Of a stretch of DNA of 5,786 nucleotides, positions 1 to 5,657 are shown piece after piece. Location of the stretch: assembly GCA_019307645.1 (NCBI GenBank), contig JAFDJF010000191.1, forward strand, positions 1 to 5,786, given 5' to 3'. Source of the stretch: Deltaproteobacteria bacterium (GTDB lineage Bacteria > Desulfobacterota > DSM-4660 > Desulfatiglandales > Desulfatiglandaceae). Below the pieces are notes generated by a model, which saw only the letters and a list, made by a program, of their open reading frames with translations, did no database searches and was not told where the DNA came from. The translations under genes and the position numbers were made by a program. How positions within the stretch are numbered: the stretch's first letter is position 1; every line of letters starts with the position of its first letter.

Positions 1-1674
1 TATCAGTTCTTCTTCTCTGCCAAATCTCCTGTGAACCGAGCGGGCCACTGCCCGACCCCTTGCCATTGCATCCACCACGGATGATGGCCCCGTAGCGGCA
101 TCTCCTGCTGCATAGACATTTGGCATGCTCGTGCGTAATGATCCATCAGTTCCAATAAAGCCGTTTGAAGTCACATTGAAACCAATAGACGTTGCCCCAC
201 CCGTGAACGGCCCTGACTGACCAATGGCCACAAAGGCCCGGTCAAACTTGAGATCGAAAGATTCGCTTTCAGGGATAATGACCGGCCAGGGGATTCCTTT
301 GGCGTCAGGGGTGCCGGGTTCAGTGGGTTTGCAGCTTAGATGATCCAATCTGCCATTTTTGCCCGAAAAGGAAATGATCTGTATTCGATCCCTGAGGCGG
401 ATGCCTTCCTCTTTTGCGCCCTTTATCTCTTCCGGATCAGCAGGGACAAGGTCTTCGGGGAACCAGGACAGAATCGTGACGTCGGCCCCCAAACGCCTAA
501 GCGTGCGCGCCATGTCAAACGCTGCATTTCCGTCGCCGATGACGGCAACTTCTCCTTTGACCTCTTTGACATTGCCCTGATGAAATCTGCCCAAAAAAGA
601 GATGCACCCTTCGACACTGTCCAGGTCTTCCCCGGGCACACCGAGCTTCCTGTCGGCCCATGCACCGGTAGCAAGAATGACGGCATCAAAATCGTCCTGA
701 AAGTTTTCAAAATCATTATAAAAATCAATTGGATAGGACGTCTTGAATTGAACCCCGAGCTTTTCGATATAGCCCAGCTCATTGTCCAGGATATCCCTTG
801 GGAGTCGATATTTACCAATGCCATAACGGAGCAAACCTCCTGCCATGGCCTCCTTTTCAAATACCGTCACCTGATAGCCCAGACGGGCCAGATCAGCCGC
901 GGCAGCCAACCCCGCAGGGCCTGAGCCGATGACAGCGATTTTTTCCTCCCTCACCGGAACCTCCGGGAGGAGTGGATCATTGTGCTCTGTAAGCTCATAA
1001 TCGGCCAGAAACCGTTTGATGTTTCTTATGGAGATGGGGACATCCAGCTCCCCCCGCCTGCACGCATCTTCACAGGGGTGCGTGCATACCCGGCCGCAGA
1101 TCCCGGGCAATATGTTGTCCCGCCGGACAAGATCAAGGGCTTCCTGAAATCTGCCGGCCTGGGACAAGGCAATATAGCCCTGAGCATTAACCCCCAACGG
1201 GCAATTGTCTTGACAAAGAGGCATCCTGCCTTTGTCAATGACAGGCCTTCCAGGAAGGCTCCTGCGGCTCCCAAACACAATGGGCTTTCTACCTTCAGGT
1301 GTAGTAACCGGGCAGATCTCAGCGCAACGGCCGCACAAGGTACATCGATAAGGGTCGATAAATGTTTGTCGACTCTTTATCCGGGCGCTAAAGCCCTGGG
1401 CCGTGTGCCTGAGGGACGTGACCTTTGCAGGAAGGATACAACGGATTAGGGGGTTTCTTAAAATTCTCAGCAGCCCGGAGCGATTGGCATAGTTGAAAGT
1501 TACGCCTGATGCCAGCCGCCATTCTTCCCGGCTAAGCTTTTGGTCCAGATCGGGGTCCGTATCTACAAGGGTCACCGGGATGCCCAGCTCTCCAAGCTTG
1601 TTGGTCGCGGCTATCCCTGCGGGCGTGGCCCCTATAACGATAACTCTATGTAGGCGGTTTTTTGGCCGTTTCAT
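1..1674 (-). CDS. HdrA-like/GltD-like iron-sulfur flavoprotein oxidoreductase (C-terminus beyond window)
   Basis: The frame is open from the ATG at 1674-1672 to the left edge: 558 codons without a stop. Residues 10-30 form a Rossmann start (VIVIGATPAG) and residues 111-122 a [4Fe-4S] motif (C111, C114, C117, C121), in the order seen in the HdrA N-terminus. A GltD/NfnB-type unit follows: cluster cysteines C154, C158, C193, C197, C201, C205; FAD-binding GSGPAGLAAA (250-259); GGLLRYGIGKYRLP (279-292); a second dinucleotide fold VIGDGNAAFD (378-387); and the closing FAD motif AAGDAATGPSS (522-532). Known relatives move electrons between NAD(P)H, flavin and ferredoxin or a partner enzyme. The start lies 2 nt after the korC stop, with AGGGG at 1686-1682 as ribosome-binding site. 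I infer a redox partner of the Kor complex. The YRR residues that usually bind the NADPH 2'-phosphate are absent (S403-W404-F405). The true length is unknown. Confidence 0.9.
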   Translation of the reverse strand, partial: MKRPKNRLHRVIVIGATPAGIAATNKLGELGIPVTLVDTDPDLDQKLSREEWRLASGVTFNYANRSGLLRILRNPLIRCILPAKVTSLRHTAQGFSARIKSRQTFIDPYRCTLCGRCAEICPVTTPEGRKPIVFGSRRSLPGRPVIDKGRMPLCQDNCPLGVNAQGYIALSQAGRFQEALDLVRRDNILPGICGRVCTHPCEDACRRGELDVPISIRNIKRFLADYELTEHNDPLLPEVPVREEKIAVIGSGPAGLAAAADLARLGYQVTVFEKEAMAGGLLRYGIGKYRLPRDILDNELGYIEKLGVQFKTSYPIDFYNDFENFQDDFDAVILATGAWADRKLGVPGEDLDSVEGCISFLGRFHQGNVKEVKGEVAVIGDGNAAFDMARTLRRLGADVTILSWFPEDLVPADPEEIKGAKEEGIRLRDRIQIISFSGKNGRLDHLSCKPTEPGTPDAKGIPWPVIIPESESFDLKFDRAFVAIGQSGPFTGGATSIGFNVTSNGFIGTDGSLRTSMPNVYAAGDAATGPSSVVDAMARGRAVARSVHRRFGREEELI

Positions 1675-1676
1675 AT

Positions 1677-2273
1677 TCAGGCCCCTGCCTTTCCTGCAGC
1701 CTTCTTTTCTCGTCCCTTGAGTACTGCAAACCCGTAATCGCAGCCTTTATTAAATGCAGTGGCGTTCATCTCTTCAGTGCCTTTTGGTACGGATTCAATC
1801 ACTGTATTTAGAGCCGCTTCAACGGATACGGCTCTTGCTATGGCGGTAAGGAAACCCAGCATAATAATATTTGCCATCATCTTTCGTCCCAGTTCCTCCG
1901 CCATTCTCGTTGCCGGGATGGAAAAAACGGGAACGTCTGCCCCGCGGGGTTTTACCAGGTCCTGGTCTATAAGGAGCAGCCCCCCTTCTCTGAGCTGGTC
2001 GATGAACTTATCAAAGCCTGACTGAGACATACACACAAGGATATGGGGATTTCTCACATAAGGATAATGAATGGCGGTTTCAGAAATGATCACCTGTGCA
2101 CTGCATGCTCCTCCGCGGGCTTCAGGGCCGTAGGCCTGAACAAGCGTGCTCTCTTTATTGTCGCCGAGGACCGCGGCCTTTCCGAGTATGCGGCCGGCCA
2201 GCACGATGCCCTGGCCACCGAATCCGGTGATTAAAATTTCCCGTCTAGTGGTGTCCTCTTTTTCCTTTGTCAT
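1677..2273 (-). CDS. korC: 2-oxoacid:ferredoxin oxidoreductase, gamma subunit
   Basis: This 198-residue protein matches the usual length of a free-standing gamma subunit of the 2-oxoacid:ferredoxin oxidoreductase family. The signature GFGGQGIVLAG is at 17-27 and YGPEARGG at 48-55; both are hallmarks of the gamma domain, which in family structures contributes to CoA binding and active-site closure. A Lys/Ala-rich tail (about 188-198) looks disordered. No alternative in-frame start precedes the conserved domain. The ribosome-binding site is weak (GTGAG, close to the ATG). The gene is cut off from korB by a MITE-like insertion, so its transcription either reads through that element or starts again locally. 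Its stop is 2 nt from the next start. Substrate cannot be read from this subunit. Confidence 0.93.
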   Translation of the reverse strand: MTKEKEDTTRREILITGFGGQGIVLAGRILGKAAVLGDNKESTLVQAYGPEARGGACSAQVIISETAIHYPYVRNPHILVCMSQSGFDKFIDQLREGGLLLIDQDLVKPRGADVPVFSIPATRMAEELGRKMMANIIMLGFLTAIARAVSVEAALNTVIESVPKGTEEMNATAFNKGCDYGFAVLKGREKKAAGKAGA

Positions 2274-2333
2274 GGTCTCACTTAGTCTCGATCGTCGATT
2301 GAAGATTTAAGGCGTTTTATCAATTTTGATATC

Positions 2334-2341
2334 AAATACAA
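2334..2341. repeat. Target-site duplication of element 1, left copy
   Basis: AAATACAA immediately precedes the left inverted end and is repeated exactly at 2612-2619. The copy lies at the edge of a perfect 12-bp palindrome, TTTGATATCAAA (2325-2336). Confidence 0.75.
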
Positions 2342-2611
2342 GTAACTACCCAGGTTCAGGGTTCAAGGTTCACGGTTAAACCCGATTTTATCGGGATTTT
2401 CTTCATGTTTCCAGAGCGACATAGCGTGTTTCTTGGAGCTTTGTGTGCAAAACCGTTTAGCATATCAAAAAATCGGATGAACAGGGTATTTGTCTAAAGA
2501 ATAGAGACCTTCCTTCATTGCTTTTAACCTTGACTGTCGGAGCGAAGCGTAGATCCCGTCTGAAGCGAAGCGAAAGCGGGAAACCGTGAACCTTATAACC
2601 TGAGTAGTTAC
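2342..2611. mobile_element. MITE-like element 1 with IS66-type ends
   Basis: This 270-bp non-coding segment between korB and korC is bounded by inverted ends. The outer arms are 2342-2356 (GTAACTACCCAGGTT) and 2597-2611 (AACCTGAGTAGTTAC), 14 of 15 complementary. The inner arms are 2365-2377 (AAGGTTCACGGTT) and 2582-2594, 13 of 13, with 8 versus 2 nt between outer and inner arms. The 8-bp direct repeat AAATACAA abuts both ends (2334-2341 and 2612-2619), as expected for a target-site duplication. Known: IS66-family ends begin GTAA and make 8-bp duplications, so an IS66-type transposase could have moved it. There is no transposase inside. The interior has a short hairpin (2381-2395) and two copies of AGCGAAGCG (2541-2549, 2564-2572). 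The 61-codon frame on the minus strand across this element is not a believable gene. Confidence 0.82.
2381..2395. other. Short perfect hairpin inside element 1
   Basis: CCCGAT and ATCGGG flank a TTT loop (6-bp stem). On the plus strand TTTT follows one base later; on the minus strand, the direction of the operon, only TTT follows. It could weakly hinder transcription, but it is too short to call a terminator. Confidence 0.4.
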
Positions 2612-2619
2612 AAATACAA
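2612..2619. repeat. Target-site duplication of element 1, right copy
   Basis: AAATACAA immediately follows the right inverted end, identical to 2334-2341. The preceding base is also C in both places, so a 9-bp duplication (CAAATACAA) cannot be excluded. Confidence 0.75.
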
Positions 2620-2646
2620 TTCAACAAATCTTCAGTCTTCAATCTC

Positions 2647-3507
2647 CTACCCCGTTATTCCGGCCTCTTCCAGCAGCTCCTCAGGGCGGCACATTCTATC
2701 ATAGCTCTCAGTGCAGGTGTCCCGCTCTACGTCGAAAAATTTTCCCAGGATCACCCCTCTGGCAAAGTCGATATCCAGTTCCGCGGGATGGGCATCGTTT
2801 TTGATGATGGTTTTCTTTTGATAATATTCCAAAGTGTCAAAGGTTTTCTCCTTGTTCCGGCGTCCGTAATTAATGGGACATGGAGACAGAACCTCAATAA
2901 AGGAAAAACCGGGTTTTATAAGGGCCTCCTGGATAGACTCTATGAGATCGCGTGTATGCAGGATGGTCCACCTGGCCACATATGTGGCCCCTGATGCATA
3001 GGCCAGAAGCGGCAGGTTGAACGGTGTTTCAGGGTTGCCGGCAGGGGATGTGGTTGTCTTTGCCCCGAGGGGTGTTGTTGCCGCAACCTGACCGCCTGTC
3101 ATCCCGTAGGTCAGGTTATTGACGCAGACGATCGTCATGTCGACATTCCTCCGGGCCGCATGAATAAAATGATTGCCGCCGATTGCAAAGATGTCTCCGT
3201 CACCACTGAAGACCACCAGGTTCAGATCGGGGTTGGCCAGTTTCATACCGGTTGCAAAGGGAATGGCTCTTCCGTGTGTGGTGTGGTAGGAGTCCAGGTT
3301 CGCATACCCGGCCCCTCGGCCTGAACAGCCGATCCCGGAGACCATCACCGTCTTTTGGAGATCGATTCCGCTTTCCTTGAGTGCAATAAGACATGATGAA
3401 AATGCTGTGCCTATACCGCACCCGGGGCACCATATGTGGGGAATGCGGTCCGTTCTGAGAAGTCCGTCCAGAGGGTGGCCCGATTGTTGTTTTCTGAGTT
3501 GGTTCAT
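2647..3507 (-). CDS. korB: 2-oxoacid:ferredoxin oxidoreductase, beta (TPP-binding) subunit
   Basis: The 286-residue protein has the full TPP-binding layout: GDGDIFAIGG at 102-111, ending in the NN of CVNN (128-131), followed by NLTYGMTGGQ (131-140), where family members ligate magnesium. Four cysteines expected to hold the single [4Fe-4S] cluster are present: C27 and C30 (WCPGCG), C61 (GIGCSGR) and C210 (SPCP), spaced as in characterised two-subunit enzymes. HGRAIPFATG at 78-87 is also typical. The beta subunit carries out decarboxylation and passes electrons from the TPP radical to its cluster. The start is well supported: GAGGG (3519-3515) overlaps the korA stop and sits 7 nt from the ATG, implying coupled translation with korA. 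2-Oxoglutarate is the likeliest substrate from overall resemblance, but a branched-chain oxoacid cannot be excluded. Confidence 0.94.
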   Translation of the reverse strand: MNQLRKQQSGHPLDGLLRTDRIPHIWCPGCGIGTAFSSCLIALKESGIDLQKTVMVSGIGCSGRGAGYANLDSYHTTHGRAIPFATGMKLANPDLNLVVFSGDGDIFAIGGNHFIHAARRNVDMTIVCVNNLTYGMTGGQVAATTPLGAKTTTSPAGNPETPFNLPLLAYASGATYVARWTILHTRDLIESIQEALIKPGFSFIEVLSPCPINYGRRNKEKTFDTLEYYQKKTIIKNDAHPAELDIDFARGVILGKFFDVERDTCTESYDRMCRPEELLEEAGITG

Positions 3508-3514
3508 TTTTTTG

Positions 3515-3519
3515 CCCTC
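3515..3519 (-). promoter_or_regulatory. korB ribosome-binding site overlapping the korA stop
   Basis: GAGGG begins inside the korA TGA stop (3520-3518) and lies 7 nt before the korB ATG. The arrangement suggests that alpha and beta are made in equal amounts by translational coupling. Confidence 0.7.
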
Positions 3520-4660
3520 AAATCTGCTTCAAAGCGTCAATGACACTTTCCGGGGGAATGATCGTGCCTCCGGGGTGCCCCACCAGGAAAGCAGGGGCCT
3601 TGCCACCGGCACATCGTTGCACTTCCAGATGTATTTGGCCGAGATTGATCTCAACGGTCACAAAGCCCTTTACCCTTTCCGCCAGTTTTTTGATTTCATC
3701 TTCCGGAAAAGGCCAGACCGTGATAAGTCTCAATAACCCTGCCTTGATGCCCTGTTCCCGAGCCTCGTCAACGGCAGCCAGGCTGGTCCGCCCTGATACG
3801 CCATAGGAGACAACGACGATTTCCGCGTCATCGAGCCTGTACTTTTCTGTCATTATTATATCGTCAAGGTTCCTTTGGACCTTGCCCACCAACCGCGTCA
3901 TCATTTCATCCTGGGCCTCAACCGTCATGACCGGATAACCCTTTTCATCATGTGTCAGTCCTGTCACATGGATGTTGTATCCCTCGCCGGCAATGGCCAT
4001 GGGTGCGACGCCGTTGGGACCTGGTTCGAACGGTTTGAAACGGTCCTTTCTCCCTTTTGCCCTGAGTCTTGAAACAACCTCGATGTCCTTTGCCGCCGGG
4101 ATGGTGACGCGTTCACTCAGGTGCCCGACCATTTCATCAGTCATAATGATCACCGGCAGTCGGTATTTTTCGCTGAGGTTAAAGGCGGTGATTGTCTGAT
4201 AAAAAATTTCCTGTGGTGATGCAGGCGCCAGTGCGATAATTTCGTTGTGTCCATGCGCACCCCACCGGGCCTGCATCATATCTCCCTGGGCGCCCTGGGT
4301 AGGCAGGCCTGTGGATGGACCGGCGCGCTGCACGTTGACAATGACACATGGGGTTTCGGTACATACGGCCAGACCGATACTTTCCATCATGAGGCTGAAG
4401 CCTGGACCGGAGGTGGACGTCATACTCTTTACACCGGCGCACGAGGCGCCGATTACAGAGGTCATTGCCGCGATTTCATCCTCCATCTGGATGAATGTCC
4501 CGCCTACATCGGGCAGTCGAGCAGACATATGCTCTGCGACTTCGGTTGCCGGTGTTATGGGATAACCCCCGAAAAAACGACATCCTGCCGCCAGTGCGCC
4601 TTCTGCGCAGGCGACATCCCCTATCATAAAATGTTCACCTGTAAGTACTGCTGGTTTCAT
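3518..4660 (-). CDS. korA: 2-oxoacid:ferredoxin oxidoreductase, alpha subunit
   Basis: This is a 380-residue alpha subunit of the type without a fused gamma domain, which agrees with the separate korC. The pyrimidine-binding domain starts near residue 7 and has YPITP (33-37), QMEDEIA (58-64) with the glutamate region that activates TPP in this family, TSTSGPG (81-87) and GPSTGLPT (114-121), the loop near the oxoacid site. A transketolase C-terminal-like domain follows from about 279 (IVVVSYGVSG). Lengths and motifs fit KorA of 2-oxoglutarate:ferredoxin oxidoreductases with separate A-D subunits. The ATG at 4660 is supported by the alignment of the conserved domain and by an in-frame TAA a few codons upstream. 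The ribosome-binding site is modest (AAGAGA, 4674-4669) and borders MITE-like element 2. The stop is 10 nt from korB. Confidence 0.94.
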   Translation of the reverse strand: MKPAVLTGEHFMIGDVACAEGALAAGCRFFGGYPITPATEVAEHMSARLPDVGGTFIQMEDEIAAMTSVIGASCAGVKSMTSTSGPGFSLMMESIGLAVCTETPCVIVNVQRAGPSTGLPTQGAQGDMMQARWGAHGHNEIIALAPASPQEIFYQTITAFNLSEKYRLPVIIMTDEMVGHLSERVTIPAAKDIEVVSRLRAKGRKDRFKPFEPGPNGVAPMAIAGEGYNIHVTGLTHDEKGYPVMTVEAQDEMMTRLVGKVQRNLDDIIMTEKYRLDDAEIVVVSYGVSGRTSLAAVDEAREQGIKAGLLRLITVWPFPEDEIKKLAERVKGFVTVEINLGQIHLEVQRCAGGKAPAFLVGHPGGTIIPPESVIDALKQI

Positions 4661-4670
4661 ACGAATAGTC

Positions 4671-4675
4671 TCTTA
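4671..4675. repeat. Target-site duplication of element 2, left copy
   Basis: TCTTA is directly outside the left inverted end and identical to 4876-4880. On the minus strand it supplies part of the AAGAGA ribosome-binding site of korA. Confidence 0.7.
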
Positions 4676-4875
4676 GCCAATTTCAAAACGCCCACTTTTG
4701 CCCAATCTCTGTGTCATGCTCAAATTTTAATCCTCGAAATATTTAATATATTCCTGTTTACCCCGTTAAATGCACCTTCTATTTAACTGGGGTGGTTAAA
4801 ATTTTTACCTTCCCCCGCTCAAAGTCCGGGATCTTCGACTTGACCTTGGACAAAATTGAACGTTTTGAAACTGGC
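4676..4875. mobile_element. MITE-like element 2 (200 bp, 30-bp inverted ends)
   Basis: This 200-bp non-coding segment between korD and korA starts GCCAATTTCAAAACG and ends CGTTTTGAAACTGGC. The inverted ends extend over 30 bp (4676-4705 and 4846-4875) with 25 of 30 positions matching. The 5-bp repeat TCTTA abuts both ends (4671-4675 and 4876-4880), consistent with a target-site duplication. A strong hairpin lies at the exact centre (4761-4792). No transposase or credible reading frame is inside. A 5-bp duplication occurs in several transposon families, and I cannot assign one. Removing element and duplication leaves a 26-bp korD-korA gap, normal for an operon. A large regulatory cruciform is the alternative reading, but it would not explain the direct repeats. 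Confidence 0.82.
4761..4792. other. Central bulged hairpin of element 2
   Basis: CCCCGTTAAAT (4761-4771) pairs with ATTTAAC (4781-4787) and GGGG (4789-4792). This gives an 11-bp stem with a single bulged T (4788) and a 9-nt loop. It is centred within about 1 bp of the middle of the element. Neither strand has a T-run right after it, so it is not a typical intrinsic terminator. In the operon transcript it may act as an RNA stem between korD and korA. Confidence 0.7.
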
Positions 4876-4880
4876 TCTTA
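4876..4880. repeat. Target-site duplication of element 2, right copy
   Basis: TCTTA is directly outside the right inverted end and identical to 4671-4675. Confidence 0.7.
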
Positions 4881-4891
4881 TTATGCTCAAT

Positions 4892-5167
4892 TTATTCTTC
4901 CAATGATTCCGGGGTAGCTTCGACCGAATAGATAGCGAACTCCGGGCAGATGATTTCGCAATAATGGCAATTCACGCAGTCATCCGGTTTTTTGACATCC
5001 GGAGGATGATAGCCCTTTTGGTTGAATCGAGCAGAAAACTCCAGGATTTCCTTGGGGCAGAATTCGATGCAGAACCCACATCCTTTGCATCGGTCATCAA
5101 GGATATGTACCACGCCGCGCGAAATCTCAATGTCGTCCACATCCAGGGGGGTTCGCCAAAATGTCAT
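4892..5167 (-). CDS. korD: 2-oxoacid:ferredoxin oxidoreductase, delta (2x[4Fe-4S] ferredoxin) subunit
   Basis: This 91-residue protein has two bacterial-ferredoxin cluster motifs: CKGCGFCIEFCP (27-38; C27, C30, C33, C37) and CVNCHYCEIICP (64-75; C64, C67, C70, C74). The 26-residue spacing between them is longer than in free 2[4Fe-4S] ferredoxins and matches KorD/VorD-type subunits, which relay electrons from the TPP/beta-subunit cluster to soluble ferredoxin. It is the first gene of the operon. The ATG at 5167 has GAGAG 7 nt upstream (5179-5175). The element between it and korA may change the ratio of this subunit to the others. The context makes the delta role likely; from sequence alone it could be any small ferredoxin of this class. 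Confidence 0.9.
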   Translation of the reverse strand: MTFWRTPLDVDDIEISRGVVHILDDRCKGCGFCIEFCPKEILEFSARFNQKGYHPPDVKKPDDCVNCHYCEIICPEFAIYSVEATPESLEE

Positions 5168-5271
5168 GATATTACTCTCAAACTCTTCAGAATACTTTAA
5201 AACCGAAAGCTAATACCGAACAATTGCCTTCAGGTATGAAACGCCAATCCATACCATTGCAGGATTTCCAA

Positions 5272-5277
5272 ATTATA
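5272..5277 (-). promoter_or_regulatory. Candidate -10 box of the kor operon promoter
   Basis: The minus strand reads TATAAT, a perfect sigma-70 -10 hexamer, about 105 bp upstream of the korD ATG. The -35 region is poor: ACATTT at 17-bp spacing, TTCACA only at 20 bp. If used, the leader of about 100 nt would include the GGTATG/CATACC inverted repeat at 5233-5255. Confidence 0.35.
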
Positions 5278-5357
5278 TGGCCGGAATCTTTTTGAAATGT
5301 GAAGACGAAGCAATTTGGGCACCTGTTAACCTTACCCATTGTAGTCCCATGAAGCAA

Positions 5358-5389
5358 AATGTCAAGGAGAAAATAGCCTTAATGACATT
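5358..5389. other. Inverted repeat in the korD-purA region
   Basis: AATGTCA (5358-5364) pairs with TGACATT (5383-5389), and AGG (5365-5367) can pair with CCT just inside after a small bulge. It could be an operator or an RNA stem. No T-run follows on either strand. Confidence 0.35.
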
Positions 5390-5528
5390 CCTTAGAGACA
5401 CCGGAAGGTTTTTTAGGGGGGTATCTCAAAAATCAGGAAGCTAAAGGCCATGCTGACAGGTTTCATGCATTGGCCAAGTGGCACTGCAGAAGGAAATCAT
5501 ATAAAACAATGCTCCTAAATTGAGAGGA

Positions 5529-5584
5529 AAAAGGAGACCCTGTCTTTTTTTGAGGACTTTCTTCTAAAAGGAGACTGCTGTCTT
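5529..5584. repeat. Pair of near-identical direct repeats with internal dyad
   Basis: AAAAGGAGACCCTGTCTT (5529-5546) and AAAAGGAGACTGCTGTCTT (5566-5584) differ only in the middle (C versus TG). They start 37 bp apart. In each, AGAC faces GTCT, giving a dyad. The first can also fold as RNA into a 10-bp stem with two G-U pairs (5529-5551) ending in a run of T. Tandem regulator sites or remnants of a repeat are both possible. Confidence 0.45.
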
Positions 5585-5596
5585 CAAGCACAGCAG
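5575..5596. other. Hairpin upstream of purA
   Basis: CTGCTGT (5575-5581) and ACAGCAG (5590-5596) form a perfect 7-bp stem with an 8-nt loop. It overlaps the second direct repeat, and no T-run follows. It may be a leader stem if transcription toward purA starts upstream of it. Confidence 0.4.
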
Positions 5597-5604
5597 GGGT
5601 ACAA

Positions 5605-5632
5605 TTGAGCCCACATGACCTTTAACAATAAT
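5605..5632 (+). promoter_or_regulatory. Candidate purA promoter (upstream)
   Basis: TTGAGC (5605-5610), a 16-bp spacer and AATAAT (5627-5632) match the sigma-70 pattern at 4 of 6 and 5 of 6 positions. It would give a leader of about 95 nt before the purA ATG. Confidence 0.35.
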
Positions 5633-5657
5633 GATTCCCTTAGTAGTGCGAAAGCGA

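Noticed and set aside
423..860. 145-codon minus-strand frame, possible sign of a frameshift in the flavoprotein
   Set aside because: Translating 1674 to 1 gives exactly 558 codons with all motifs in one frame, so no frameshift is needed and this frame is a shadow.
340..924. 194-codon plus-strand frame opposite the flavoprotein gene
   Set aside because: It lies antisense inside the open frame that carries FAD, NAD(P)H and cluster motifs; its own translation shows no domain.
982..1449. 155-codon plus-strand frame and the overlapping minus-strand frame at 1026-1280
   Set aside because: Both are off-frame copies of the cysteine-rich region of the flavoprotein, whose correct frame is continuous.
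2457..2642. 61-codon minus-strand frame between korB and korC
   Set aside because: It runs across the right end of MITE-like element 1 and its duplication; the peptide is low-complexity repeat sequence.
4715..4717. Upstream in-frame ATG that could extend korA
   Set aside because: That frame stops at a TAA after 14 codons, before the korA start, so the ATG at 4660 stands.
4247..4786. 179-codon plus-strand frame
   Set aside because: It is antisense to korA and continues into element 2; the korA motifs on the other strand are decisive.
5349..5444. 31-codon plus-strand frame upstream of purA
   Set aside because: It has no ribosome-binding site or recognisable peptide, and it overlaps the inverted repeat at 5358-5389.
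5471..5490. Possible sigma-54 site (GTGGCAC at 5478-5484)
   Set aside because: The TGGCAC half is present, but no TTGC-type -12 element follows at the required spacing.
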